Source of the DNA: Agrocybe praecox
Lineage: Eukaryota > Basidiomycota > Agaricomycetes > Agaricales > Agrocybaceae
Length of the DNA stretch: 64,000 nt
Assembly (NCBI GenBank): GCA_964017145.1
Contig: OZ024840.1
Span: forward strand, 1,984,001-2,048,000
Direction: 5' to 3'
This document shows, piece by piece, positions 1 to 11,546 of this stretch; positions within the stretch are counted from its first letter, which is position 1, and every line of letters begins with the position of its first letter. Below the pieces are notes generated by a model that did not search any database, was not told the DNA's origin, and saw only the letters and a program-made list of their open reading frames with translations. The translations under genes and the position numbers were made by a program.

Positions 1-390
1 TGACAAAAACCCGAGATTGTTACAGATTAAAAACTTCCAAAAACGCGCTTTTCGTTCCTGGTTCCAAGGAAACGCGTCCTCGTTTTACTCCCACGTGACC
101 TACCAAAAGACATGCCGAGACATGCCTATCAAAACTTCTGCCGACAAGCGACGCGCTTCCCGGCCATGGCATTGGTAGCACCACGTAAGAGCGCACGTCG
201 TCTCCGATCATTGTGAACACATGTATGCACTGCATAAAATGTCTGGATTTGAACATCTTCACTACTCTACTGTTCTTCTTGGGCGGCACCGTGGTGGCTA
301 TCTTTGACTTTGACCTTGACTCGTCCCATATTACTCTTTCTTGATCTTGGCCTTTTCTTCTTTTGACTTGGGACGACTTGACACTTGACA
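1..390. other. Upstream region of the first gene
   Basis: No gene is supported here. Minus-strand open frames overlap the start of the next gene but have no recognisable domain and end in low-complexity sequence. A CACGTGAC box lies at 92-99, about 290 bp before the ATG at 391; the same octamer recurs upstream of several other genes in the window. Confidence 0.4.
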
Positions 391-2426
391 ATGATCATCC
401 CGTCGGAAGAACTAGACACAAAGGCGTCGGACGACAAGAAGAGGCTTGCTGCTCTATACTCTGACTCTGACAATAACGACAACATCGACGACGACAATGA
501 TGAAAGAGAGACAGCTGCCTTGCTCAACCGAGCAGCAGGGAGCGGTAGTGGCAATAACAACACAAACGCAAACACCCTAGCTCGAGGCGCGTTATCTTCC
601 GCCACATTTGGCTCGGCCACAGGCGCGGAGTATTATCAACAGCAAGACCAACACCACCTCGTCGATATGGTCCCGCAGGAACCACCCCCCGAATTCGCGC
701 CATACGACGCTGAACATTTCGAGGTCGGGTATCAGGATATAGTCTCGCATGATCCTCATTTGAACTCGGATGGTAAGCAGCCCTCATACACACACACCCC
801 CTTCCACACATGTATACCTACCTACAACTTCATTTTCCTACAGGCGAAGCCCTATACCGCTTCCTCCTCTCGCAATGCCTCGCCTCCCACCCGACATACC
901 GCATCCAGATCCGGGGCACGCACACCGAATCGCGCTCGCGCATAGTCACGCACCGCGATGCCCAAGGACGCTCACACACCCGCACGGAGCGATACAACGA
1001 CACCATCACCGACTTCGACTTCTGCGTCGCCATCACGCCTGGCGCGATCGACGTCGAGCGCGGTGTCGTCCAAGGGGACAGGGAGCGCGTGCCCAGCAGG
1101 CCGATACATTGGACCGTGCCGGACGACGTCCCCGCGTACAGGGGCAAGATGGTAAGGGAGTACGACGTCGAGCCGTACAAGGCCAATGCGGCGGATGTGC
1201 CCACGCGCCTGGGGGAGTGGTCTGCTGAGACGGGCAGGCGCAGTGCGAGAAGGAAGGAGGCAAAGGTGTATAAGAAGATGATGGAGAATAGGATGAGGAG
1301 GGGCTTCCCGCCGTGGGGGGATAGTAATGGTGCTGAGTATGATGAGCCTGGGCTGGGGGAGGAGGAGTGGGCCCGCGATAATTATTACCCACGCCCGCAA
1401 GATATTCAATGGGGGGCGGGAGGAGGAGGGATATATGCGCGGAATAGAGGAGCAGCTATGGATCCTGCTGCTGTATCGGTCGCTGAGAAGGATACCTTGC
1501 GGTCGTCGAAGACTCTTAGGCAGTGGGCCGACGAGTATTGTCAGAGTCCGAAACAGCTCAAGGAGTTCGTATATACCAAGGTATTTCAGCCATTCTCAAT
1601 AAAAACAGCTTTCTTCTTCAATGCTCACTCAAAAATCCTCCAGACTCCCTACGGGTGGAATATCGCGCAAATCGAATCTGCCATCCGTGCTTCTATCCTC
1701 GCCACACCCTACAACGGCAACCTGACCGTCGAGACTGTGCCGTACAACACAAAGATATACATTCGACCAGACAACAGAGTTTCCCGGTGGCTCTCGAACA
1801 AATGGCTGCGCTTCCTCTCTATAATCCTCTTCATATTCCCCTTTATATGGCTATATAAGAGATTCCACTCAAAGGGAGGAGGCAAGTGGGAAGTCGGAGG
1901 CGCTGCGTACCCTTTGAAGATGTACGTGGATGTGCATACGGAAGAGGAGCTCGAGGAGGCGGAAAGGGAGTTGGCGGCTGTAGCCCAGGGGCTGGAGATC
2001 CCAGGCCACAGCGGTTCCTCAAGCTCTGGATCCGGAGGAGGAGCCTCAATACCAACAAGAAGACCAAGCGGAGGAGGCAAGTCGGACGACCTCCCACCTA
2101 ACTACTCAGATCTCAGCCCTTCCCAGCCGTCTTCTTCCTCCTCTCCATCGGGCAGCAGCCCACTCCCCGCAGGGATAATCAAATCCCGGCGGTACATGCA
2201 GACACCCACAGGGATCAAGAAGCTCGTCGGGATCAAAGAGGGCGAGTGGTTCAAGAGCTGGGAGGGCGCAATCACACGCGCCGTCGTTGGTCGGTACCAA
2301 TCCAACGTGCCTCTGCCGAGGAACTCCAGGTCGACGGGCCAGGCGCGCGGTTTGGATGGGTATCTCGATGATGATGATGTTTCTCCTGTTGTTGTTCCTG
2401 GGCCTCCGCGCTTGGTCGATTTCTGA
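391..2426 (+). CDS. Uncharacterised fungal membrane protein, 633 aa
   Basis: I do not recognise the family. Coding segments 391..772, 844..1580 and 1644..2426 join in frame. The first intron (773..843) has GT-AG ends. The second (1581..1643, 63 nt) is also in frame if retained, but its GT...CAG ends and length match other introns here, and its removal joins conserved-looking sequence (FVYTK to TPYGWNI). The start is the ATG at 391; an in-frame TTG six bases earlier is not a plausible eukaryotic start. The N-terminus is acidic and Asn/Asp-rich. The middle is folded-looking with many Arg and Tyr. One strong hydrophobic helix (WLRFLSIILFIFPFIWLY, roughly residues 425-445) suggests a single-pass membrane protein. 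The tail is Ser/Gly/Pro-rich and disordered. No signal peptide or catalytic motif is visible. Existence of the gene is well supported; its function is not. Confidence 0.75.
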
Positions 2427-3185
2427 ACGAGAAATATCGTATGGTTATTTTTTCTTCTTCGGAACCCCCCTCTCATTAAAAATGATTTTCATTGAATCAC
2501 TTGTTTTTCTACTCGTAGTACTATAATGTATATCTAGGATACCATCTTGTAGATCTATCTATCACACACAATTTTCTTTATGTTTATCTTGTTTTATTTT
2601 ACCCAAACTGATATATATGCTGTACTTCGAAAAAGATTCGGATATGTACTCGGTGCATGGTATACTAAAAAAGAGGAGTGAATAGCAAATTTGAGTAAAA
2701 TGTGTCCTTGAAGTATTCGATAAACAGATTTTTGCTTCTGAGAAGACAAAAAAAAGAGACAACAATGGAGAAATCGGATAAGTGGAATAGAGTGGTATCT
2801 ATAGTAATGAAAATTTTCAAGGAGTGAAATGAGCTGTTACAGTACATTTTTTAAAGGAAATGAAAGTGGCAAAAGAAAATATGAAACACGAAATTGTAAC
2901 AGTAATAGTGAAAGTGGGGTGCTGCCTTGTGTAGTAGTGATCCAGGATAATTTGAAAATAGTAGATCGACAAGTAGGTAGGTAGGTTGGGAAAGACAGAT
3001 TGATAGAAATGTTCTTCCTTGAGACAACGAGAATTCTAAGCCTCTTCTTTCTGGTCAGGATAATAGAATGTCGAAATTAAAATTTTTCAATAAACAAGGG
3101 GTTTTGTTTCATTCATTCATTCACAAAAAATTAGGCGATTAGTAGTGCAGAGTCGAATGGGATCCTTTTTTCTTCTCCAACTTGA
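2427..3185. other. Convergent 3' intergenic region
   Basis: AT-rich spacer between the 3' ends of the unknown membrane protein gene (+) and the glycosyltransferase gene (-). Short frames exist but have no domain or codon character. I see only 3' untranslated sequence. Confidence 0.5.
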
Positions 3186-5547
3186 CTAGCTCTTGATGGG
3201 ATCTGGTTTCCTCTGATTTAAGCGCGCGGGGCTGCGTTGCTTGACGTAGTAGTCCGAATCCGACGCGGTTCCAACACCACCCTCCAACGCCATCCGACCC
3301 AGCTCGTATCTCTCCGACTCGGACTCTTCTTCGCCCTCCAGCATTGCAAGTGCCGTTTCCAAATACCACATGTTCTTCTTGATGAAATGCACCACCACCG
3401 TTCCTCCAACGCGATTGCCCTCATATCGAGCCTTTCTACCTTCCCGATGCGACCATGCATATTCAGGTGTCATGGGGCTCCCTGTGATGTGAAACAATAA
3501 TAGAACGAGCATGAATGAGCACATTTATAAAAAGGTATGTAAAGAAACTGCGCAATCAAAGAAACATGGGAGATAAACTTACCTTCTCGTAATGATGACA
3601 TGTCGCTCCCTTCCACGAGAGCCTCCACGCTGTGCGTGGTTGATAGGTCCGGCAAGGGCGGGGTATAGCGCACACGGAAAGTCGACACGCTTGAATGTCC
3701 CCAGTACGAAGGTGTACCACCACCAACGATGCCTGTCGTTGAGGTAGGCGTGTTCACTCCCGGTAACGGCGCCTGCACGGACTTTTCCAGATCTTCCTTC
3801 ATCGCACGTTTCACCCTAGAGACCTCCGACGGGAATAGAAAGCCGTGAGAGTACCTGTATGCCATAACAAAAATATAAGAATTGATGGGAAAGATGACCA
3901 AAATGGGTAAGAAACAAGCTTACACTGTCCCAGACCGTGGATGGTCATAAATCCAGCAGCGTTCACTCGTCCACCTCACCTCTGAGGCTCTTGGATGAAG
4001 ACGCATCCATTTTGCAGTTTGCTTATCTTCAGCACCTCGGGTTAGAGTCTTGACTGTCTTATCCTTGGACACCCAGTCAACTAGACTCCAACTAAGCGCA
4101 TATAGTTCTCCTGCCATGAACATATGCAGACGATTGGTCACAAGATATCCCCAATAGATCAAGGGATCGTTATTTTGCGTATCCAATGCCAGATGTTGTG
4201 TTTGAGCGATTATAGCATTGGGCAGTGTACTAGGATTCGAGGCTAAATCTTTGTTTTTCCTGGGGTCGTGATGAAGTTCTAAACGGAGACGGGCTTCAAG
4301 TTCCGCGAGCATGATGAACGAGTCGTCGTCCACTTTAATTACAAAGTCTGGTCGGACCCAGGGCTTCGAGTTGCCAGAATTGATGTCTTGCCATGCAAGG
4401 AAGGGGTCGTGTGTGGCAAGAGAGGGGGGCGTTGATGTGTAGTTTGAGTAAGAGAAGTTTTGTGGAGGTACGACGGAGCCTTTGTATACAGGTGGTACCC
4501 AGGCATTAATTGCTGCCCAGGAGAAGTACGTGTGGCTTTTGCCGCTATTCATGTTTTCAGGGATGGGGAGAATAACTATATCATTGTACACTAAAAGAGA
4601 CTGAGAGGTGCTCAAAAATACAGAAAAATGACAACTCACTTTCCATCTCCAACTTGACTCTTCGTTCCCAATCTTTACGGGGCTGTCCTAGAATGAAGCG
4701 GACGATGGTTCTCGATGTGCTTATGCCATCGTCTCCGGCGCCGGCGCCGTCTCTGCTACGTGGGTGACTAGCCCATGTGGACCGCATCAACATGCGACGC
4801 TCAAAGGCAGAGTCAATCGAAAAGACGCCAACGAAGACGCCAGCAGGGGGTAGACGGTCAAGTTCGGCATGGGGAAAAGGAGGGACTACTTGTGCGTTGG
4901 TGTAGTTTGGGTATATTTGAGGTGTATTTGGGGGGGCGGGGTGATCGAAGGGGGTGGCCAGGGAAGGAACCGAGCAATAAGCACGCCATGGGAGGGGTTC
5001 CTTGTCGGGATTTAGGATATAGATAAGTAGCAGAGTTAGAGAAATGGCAAAGATGGCAAATAGAATAAGAGTCAAAATCTTTCGGACACAAAAGTGAGTT
5101 TGCTGCGGGGAAGACGAGACCGGACAGACGACTCACAATGGTGATAGGCTGACTTGGGAAAAAAGGATGTCGGACAAGACCTCTGAGCCATCTCCTGGCG
5201 CCTCTGACTATCCTCCAGCCCTGCTTTGGTCTGCGACGATTTGAGACTGTCCACCATGGACGCCGGCGCTCTCTCCAGAGGGGGTCCCTATCACGGCCAG
5301 GGCGGTCTCGAAACAAGGGCTCTGTGGGTTCCTCGTCGCTGTCCGAGTCTGAAGGACATGAGGAAGCAGGATAAAAGTGGGGAAGAGGAGAGGTTGAGCG
5401 GGAAGGAACAGGGGTGGAAGAACGGGAGGGGCGGGCTGAGAGGAAAAGAGAGTGGGAAGGACGAGCAGCAGCGTCCGAGTCTGTGCTGTCCGTGGATGTG
5501 TATTCTGTGGGACGACCGTCGTGGTCCATTGGTGAGTGATAAGCCAT
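3186..5547 (-). CDS. GT31-family glycosyltransferase (beta-1,3-galactosyltransferase-like)
   Basis: Five coding segments on the minus strand (5547..5137, 5078..4640, 4590..3924, 3854..3583, 3481..3186) give 694 residues. The layout is that of a type II Golgi membrane enzyme: a Ser/Arg-rich cytosolic N-terminus of about 137 residues, a transmembrane helix at about 138-160 created exactly at the first exon junction (start LTLILFAIFAISLTLLLIYI), then a lumenal catalytic domain. Family signatures include RRMLMRSTWA near the start of the domain, YNDIVILP after it, and VIKVDDDSF, the DxD-type metal/nucleotide-sugar site. Further on, RCWIYDHPRSG resembles the EDV region of GT31 proteins. It probably adds a hexose to a protein or lipid glycan in the Golgi; donor and acceptor cannot be read from sequence. 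The C-terminal 190 residues are less conserved. Confidence 0.85.
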
Positions 5548-5626
5548 AAGTGTTGCTGCTCAATATGCGCGTCAACTAACTCCGATCACGTGTTCATTTC
5601 TTTTTTACCCTACATTTACACAAAAT

Positions 5627-7019
5627 TTAATAAAGTCCTTCCCCGTACACCTTTTTCCAGCTTGGTCTCTCCCGCACTGCATTCCAGAATGCTCCGATCT
5701 TCGTCTGTTTCTCCGTCTTTGCGTTTTCCCGGCGCGATTGCTCTGTTGCAAAATCTCTGGGAAATACAAATCCTCCTCCAATATATTCTTCCAATCTCTT
5801 AGCAACTGCACTGCCATCCTCTGTTGCACTCCCTCCAACCAACTTGACAACCCGAGTCAGCCATCCTGCAAGGTGCAGGTCTGCAATCGATAATTGATCA
5901 CCTATTGCAAATCAGTTTTTAGTCTCAAACAAGAATACACTTGACACCTACCCAAAGTATACGGCCCCACCATCTCCTTGCTCAACTGCTTCAAAACTTC
6001 AGACAGGTTTGTCTCCCATACCTGACGTGCCGTTTTAAAGAACGCAATTCGGTTTCCTCTACCTTGTTCCGTTAACTCTGACTCTGCTTTCCCCGCTTCA
6101 GCGAGGACTTCCAAAATGACATTGATCGCATTCAACTTGTCCACCCAGAGTTTCTTCACTTTCGGTGAAACCTGCAGACTACCATTTTCCGCCTGTGCCC
6201 CGTAATTCGTCAAAGTTTGGGACCGTTCTTGTAGTGATGGAAGTAGCTCTTTGGCAAGCAGACGCAATGATTCATCATTTCGGGCATTCACATACCGCAG
6301 GGTATTGGGGTTTGCTTCTTCCGTGTGCAGTAACTCGATTATGGACTTGGCCAGAATTGTCGCTTCAATTGTGGCAGGACTCAGAGCAGGCGCTGGCGCC
6401 GTGGATGTCGTGTGTGTGTGTGATAATCCCGAACGCGACTTGTCCAAAAATTCGACAATGAGCTGTTAATGTTGACACTGACATCGGTGATCACGACTAG
6501 ATTGCCCTTTAATCAATCACTGACCTTGGTCTCGACAAGCGCCTTGTATCGGCTTTCAACGTCGTCTGTCAAGGAATTCTCATAAGGAACTACTAAGACA
6601 GGTACGGTTGCTGATTATTACAAAACGAGTTAACGTAGAATAGGTATAGTCAATGTAAGTATTTTTGTACCTTGTGGGTTAAGCCTAAGGAATGTAGGAT
6701 TGTGGTTTTCTCCTTTGCCTTCAGACAGGGGTTAACTATCAAAATTATTACACCAGTGGAACACAAGCGCACCTAGATCAACGATACGAAGGTCGATTTC
6801 ATCTTTTCCGTAGCCTTTCTCCTCACTGCAACAAGAAATCGTTAATAACTCATCCACACCGTCATGGCGTTAAGTGTCGTCCTACATTGCTAAAAGGGCT
6901 GAAAGTTGTAGGGTCAGTAGACACAACTTGCGATAAAGGATCGGAAAGAAGGGCTGACCAACTGCAGACCAGGCAGATATCGGTGAGTAGTATAAGGCGG
7001 CCTTTGGAACTTGCGACAT
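5627..7019 (-). CDS. Glutathione S-transferase-like protein, 348 aa
   Basis: Seven coding segments (7019..6959, 6898..6886, 6825..6773, 6718..6671, 6610..6525, 6462..5952, 5901..5627) close in one frame. The N-terminus reads ALYYSPISAWSAV, then ALLAI, then EEKGYGKDEIDLRIVDL, then NPTFLRLNPQATVPVLV: the thioredoxin-like fold of fungal GSTs with the cis-Pro segment (ATVPVL). The C-terminal all-helical domain ends with DQLSIADLHLAGWLTR, the usual N-capping/hydrophobic-staple region. A Ser/Thr-rich insert follows the N-terminal domain, and the protein is longer than a typical GST of about 220 residues. Exon 2 is only 13 nt; two donors are weak (GTCAGC, GTCAGT). The role is probably conjugation or redox, but no substrate can be assigned. 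It is divergently transcribed from the SGT1-like gene. Confidence 0.8.
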
Positions 7020-7402
7020 GGTTGAAAAAAAGGAATGCGAAGACTGTCGATTCTTATGGTTGGGGCGTCAGATGACGTCGTTAATTACCCCCCTAAATAG
7101 TCCAGTATTTGCACTTCTTTGGTCGTAACCTCCACATGCGGGGTAGGCACTTGCTCAAAAAAGTGGACAAAACAAAGAACGCGAATGATGCGCAGAATTG
7201 ACGCGTAAGCATTAGTACAGAGCTGTTATTCTTCCAATATTCTCCAGCACTATTAGTATTACGGCAGACCGCGATCGATTCTTATGTCTACACCACGTGA
7301 CTACAATATAACATCGAATGTACTGGAATAAAAGGAATCAGAACAACTTTAAATAGGCGCCAACCATCTTTCTCTCTCCTTTACCTCTTGACCATCTCTT
7401 CA
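7020..7402. promoter_or_regulatory. Divergent promoter of GST-like and SGT1-like genes
   Basis: This 383-bp spacer separates two start codons on opposite strands. It holds a CACGTGAC box at 7294-7301 and a TATA-like TTTAAATA at 7348-7355, about 50 bp before the SGT1-like ATG. No open frame is credible here. The site assignments rest on consensus match and position only. Confidence 0.4.
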
Positions 7403-8207
7403 ATGGCTACTATTAGGTATGCTCTCTATTGCCTAAGCCTCTATAGCGTCTGAAGAACCCCACTGATATCGCGTACCAGACACGAATTTTACGAAACCGA
7501 CGAAAAGCTCACCCTTTCCATCTTTGACCGTGGCGCAGACCCGGCACAAGTATCTATTAAATTTGAGCCAAGAAAAGTGAGTACCAAGCGTTCATCCATG
7601 TCCCACCCCATCCTCACTTATAATATTCCTTGGTAGTTCACTTATACAAACGGCGAGAAATCACTTGTCCTTGAGCCACTGAAGGGACAGATTGATACCG
7701 ATGCGAGCGATTATAGCGTAGGGAAGGTCAAAGTCGAGGTGCGATTCGTCAAATCTGCGCAAGGTCGATGGGGGTCTCTTATTGGTGACAGTCCTGATCG
7801 TAAGCATCCATGATCGTCATTTATTTCAATAGATCCTAAACGCCACTCATATTGCATTCACAGCTATGGCTGCAGCACCTGTAGTTGCTCCTAGTCCTGC
7901 GGCCGCCGCTCCTGCTGATACTGGTGTACGGAAACCTCGTAAGAACTGGGAAGGCATCAGCGACAATATCCTGAAGGCCGAGAAAGAGAAATCCGCTGAT
8001 GAGGACCCCAACGTCGGAGGAGACAGCACCCTCAACTCGTTCTTCCAGAAGATCTTTGCGGATGCTGACGAGGATACCAAGCGAGCTATGATGAAGAGCT
8101 ATCAGGAAAGCGGCGGTACGACATTGAGCACAAATTGGGATGAAGTTAAGAAGGCTCCTGTGGAAGTCAAGCCTCCCCAAGGATCCGAGTGGAAGAAATG
8201 GAATTGA
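7403..8207 (+). CDS. SGT1: SGT1-type co-chaperone (CS + SGS domains)
   Basis: Coding segments 7403..7416, 7480..7576, 7637..7799 and 7864..8207 give 205 residues. The first coding exon is only 14 nt. Residues about 5-90 form a CS (p23-like) domain: HEFYETDEKLTLSIFDRG, then VSIKFEPRK, then LVLEPLKGQI and KVEVRFVK. A linker rich in Ala/Pro follows. The C-terminus is an SGS domain (KNWEGISDNI, DSTLNSFFQKIFADADEDT, then AMMKSYQESGGTTLSTNW), diagnostic of Sgt1. The family bridges Hsp90 with SCF ubiquitin ligases, kinetochore assembly and receptor maturation. The usual N-terminal TPR domain is absent; the ATG sits just after a TATA-like element and no TPR frame lies upstream, so the protein is TPR-less rather than truncated by the annotation. 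AATAAA at 8335-8340 is a plausible polyadenylation signal. Confidence 0.88.
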
Positions 8208-8439
8208 TCAATCGACCTTGATATAAAACTGTATTTTTTTGTTAGCATCCATCTCTCAACTTTCCCCTCATCTTATGGCTGGTTTTCCCTCTTATATCCG
8301 CATGTTTTGATATGCTCTGTTGCATTTTGCATTCAATAAATTGTTGCTTCTTTTTGTACAAGATGCTATTGTGTGTGCAAACCGACGCGGGACCTGCCTG
8401 CCTGGGACAGTCGCGTCAATTAAAGTCACTCCTTCATCA

Positions 8440-9112
8440 ATGTCTCGTTTTACCATCATCGTCGCAGCTACCAAAGCCAATGGAATCGGTGCCAACGCAC
8501 GCCTTCCGTGGCGATTACCGAAGGAAATGAAGTACTTTGCTCAAGTCACGTCTGCTGCTCCCGAAGGACAGCAGAATGTAGTCATCATGGGCAGGAACAC
8601 CTGGGAGAGCATACCTAAAAAATTCAGACCTCTGCCAAAGAGGCTGAATGTTGTGATTAGCAGAAATCAAAACCTCGATCTGTTCGTATGCTGTGTCTTT
8701 CGTAGGAAAAATCATTGTCAAACTGACGGTAAAAATTGAACGCAGAGGAACGTCGGACAAGTCAGTAGTGCTTAAGAATGACCTCAAGTCTGGACTTTCG
8801 GTCCTCAGCGAAGGACAATACGCGAGCCTCAATCGTGGATTCATCATCGGAGGCGCGACACTGTATACCGAGTCTCTTGCGCTCCCTCTTTCCGCGACGG
8901 AACCAGGCGTGGACCGCGTTCTACTCACGCGTATACTATCCCCAACTTTTGACGATTGCGATGTTTTCATGCCTGATTTCATCAAAGAGGGTGGCTGGAC
9001 GAGATCCACATACGCGGAATTGCAGGACTGGGTTGGGTTTGAGGTGGCAAAGGGAGAGCAGGAAGAAAATGGGACAAATTACGAATTCCAGATGTGGGTT
9101 CGGCAAGCGTAG
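8440..9112 (+). CDS. DFR1: Dihydrofolate reductase
   Basis: Two coding segments (8440..8681, 8746..9112) give 202 residues. It reduces dihydrofolate to tetrahydrofolate with NADPH, supplying one-carbon units for thymidylate and purines. Conserved features: [21 protein letters not shown] (substrate pocket with the LPW motif), [14 protein letters not shown] (NADPH binding), RLNVVISRN, and [13 protein letters not shown]. The intron is the uncertain part: GT at 8682 (GTTCGT, poor consensus) to AG at 8745 restores frame and gives RNQNLDLGTSDKS; other pairs would change only a few surface residues. The gene follows SGT1 head-to-tail with a 232-bp spacer. Confidence 0.88.
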
Positions 9113-9225
9113 AAATGTTATAATGTATATGTCGAGTCATTGAAAAGGAGTATCTAAGACGAATGAATTAAGATAGTGCTTGCGTCGTCTATATGCATCT
9201 GCTCTTCACGCTCGGCTCGAGGCAA

Positions 9226-9543
9226 TTATCCTTGTCGCTGTAGTGCAAATTAAAGACTTCTCCAAACGAAATTTCACATACGGCATAACCCACGTACCTG
9301 CTTATGTTTTGGGTTCTTCGAACAAACGACATATACTCTTCCCTTCCGTCTAACGACGTTGCATCCATCACACATGACCTTCACCGACGAGCGAACTTTC
9401 ATCCCTCTGGATAGAGCAGGAATTTGAGAGAGCATTGGAGAAACATGGTGGTGGTGGTGAGGGTGTGCTTGGTAGATTTGGGGTGCGGCTGAGCGAAGGC
9501 GCGCGACCAGCGGCCGACTTGAGTTGAGTAGTGCGCGCAGCAT
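9226..9543 (-). CDS. Mitochondrial ribosomal protein bL36m
   Basis: Two coding segments (9543..9298 and 9237..9226) give 85 residues. The N-terminal half is Arg/Ser/His-rich and looks like a mitochondrial targeting sequence. The mature part, [20 protein letters not shown] followed by [15 protein letters not shown], is bL36 with its zinc ligands (Cys, Cys, Cys, His). Reading straight on would give a foreign tail (VRGLCRM). Splicing out 9238..9297 (GTACGT...CTACAG) instead adds Arg-Gln-Gly-stop, the classical bL36 end. The terminal coding exon is thus only 12 nt including the stop. Role: large subunit of the mitoribosome. Confidence 0.9.
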
Positions 9544-9980
9544 CGAGTGCGTCGTTGAGAGACTAGAGTGTCAAGTGAACAGCAATGTGTCGGGAAGAGC
9601 TAACCTCGTCGGGTGCACGTGACGTATTCCAGGGTAAAAGGCCCGGTTCAGAGGCGGACATCCGACAGACATAGGTTATTCGCTTCAATCTTGGCTTTAT
9701 ATTACTGCTTGTCAGTTAGAGTCTTCTAGAGTTATACACGTTCGCCCGTCCGCTGCAGGCTCGGTTCAGGCTCTTTGGTTCTAGTGCACGATAAGATAAG
9801 GCCAAAGCTTCTCAGGTCATACAGTGCATTCATTACTACTACGACTTGGCACGACCGACAATACTGTAATCCGATATCAATCAGCTATATAGCGCATTCA
9901 TTCCTATAATCGGACCTTAATCGGATATTCAACTGGCCTCCAAAACCACTTGCCTATAGACGTATGATATCTAGCGAAAC
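9544..9980. promoter_or_regulatory. Divergent promoter of bL36m and transporter
   Basis: This 437-bp spacer lies between two divergent start codons. A CACGTGAC box occurs at 9616-9623, about 75 bp upstream of the bL36m ATG. No gene is visible in it. Confidence 0.4.
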
Positions 9981-11546
9981 ATGCGTATCAGAAATACCGA
10001 AACACCTACAGCGCCCAGGCTGGGAGGACGACTCGCAGTTGTGGTGTTTATATGCACCCTCCTAGCTTTCGTAGAAGAGGGTCAACTTACCCAGGTGAGT
10101 TAGATCGTTTGACCGTTGCACATTGCACTCACAAATCGAAACCGAAAGTATGTGCAAACGAATCTGGGGTACAGGCAGCCATTCTTCCTATTGTCAGTGC
10201 ACATTCAAACTTCTTGCCATCGAAGGTCGAAACAGCTAACCTCCGTCTCAGCTATCTTGTACATTCTTCGTTCTCGTTGATATTTCCACTACACCTTCTG
10301 TACCTCCTCGCAACGACGAAATACACTACTGCATCACTATTAAACGGATTATATATTACCATCGCAAACCACCTCGCTCCTCGTCAATTCACTAATGGAG
10401 ATAATCCTCGATTTCCTCGCGCTAAATTCGTGAAACTGGTTTTATGCTGTACGGTGGGCATCACTTGTCCTGGTCTCCTCTGGTTTGCCGCTGTTTCTTT
10501 ATCAACGTGAGTCTCGTCGCCTCGTGGTTTGTCTGCAGTTCGTCCTAACCGATTTGCAGGGTGACCGATATAACAGGTACGATGCATCATCCCAATACGG
10601 AAACAATAAGCTGAAATCAAACATCGAAGCTATCTGGAATACCAACGCATTCTTTGCATATATCATCAGCGTTAAACTTTTCAAACTGCGATGGGAACTT
10701 CGACCCTTGGTCGCAGTTGTGTTGGCCACATTGGGCACGATGGTGGTTGTTTACGGAGGCAGCACTACTTCTTCAGACATGCGGAAAGGTGCTTCTGAGT
10801 CTGTCACCGCCAATTCACACAAGCCATCTGCCCCTCTAGTCGGCAACCTTCTGACTCTTGTTGCGTCATTTGGATATGGGCTATATCAAGTGCTCTACAA
10901 GATATATGCCGCATTACCTTCTGACCCCGAGGTTCAGGCTGACCTTGCTTACGAACAAATCCTAGAAGAAGAAGAGAATAGCATCGACAATAGACGCGAG
11001 ACTGAGACTCGATTCAACATAGATCCATCTGAAGCTGTATATCCACCTCCTTTCGGCCTCTACCCAAACCTCATAACGTCGTTATTGGGCCTGTGTACCT
11101 GCGTCTTATTATGGATACCTATCCCACTCTTACACTGGTCCGGCATGGAGATATTCAGGCTCCCTTCTAATTCCCTCACTATGTTCTCTATTGCCGCCAT
11201 TGCGCTGGGCGGCATGGTTTTCAATGCTGGTTTTATGGTATGTTACTTAATTTGTTGCTGTCACCGGACAATCAGTGATTCACCGTTGCAGATCCTATTG
11301 GGTATATGGGGTCCAATCATCGTCTCTGTTGGGAACCTTCTGACAATTGTTCTTGTTCTAATATCGGATGTGAGTTTCAAATCGAATCGTAGCATTCGTT
11401 TGAGTATTATACTTATGATCATCTTTTCGAAGATCATCTTTGGTGAAGGGTTAGAGGTGGTGACCACTTGGAGTCTCTTAGGCTCAGGGGTTATTGTGGT
11501 TGCGTTCGGTGTTCTGGCTTACGATATGTTTACGAAAAATTCATGA
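9981..11546 (+). CDS. DMT-superfamily transporter (SLC35F/THI74-like)
   Basis: Seven coding segments (9981..10094, 10149..10192, 10252..10506, 10560..10576, 10630..11237, 11292..11369, 11433..11546) give 409 residues. It is a multi-pass membrane protein of about ten helices. Examples are RLAVVVFICTLLAFVEE at the N-terminus, then YRQPFFLFYLVHSSFSLIF, KLVLCCTVGITCPGLLWFAA, and the Gly-rich C-terminal helices GIWGPIIVSVGNLLTIVLVL and TTWSLLGSGVIVVAFGVLAY. WNTNAFFAYIISVKLF is typical of the EamA-like repeat. A hydrophilic acidic loop of about 60 residues sits mid-protein. The substrate is unknown; relatives carry nucleotide sugars, thiamine-related or other organic solutes. Exon 4 is 17 nt and encodes little more than VTDIT. 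The last two introns are in frame, so retention would not break the frame. Confidence 0.85.

Noticed and set aside
1..391. Minus-strand 123-codon frame at the window start
   Set aside because: Overlaps the promoter of a well-supported plus-strand gene; no domain or intron signal.
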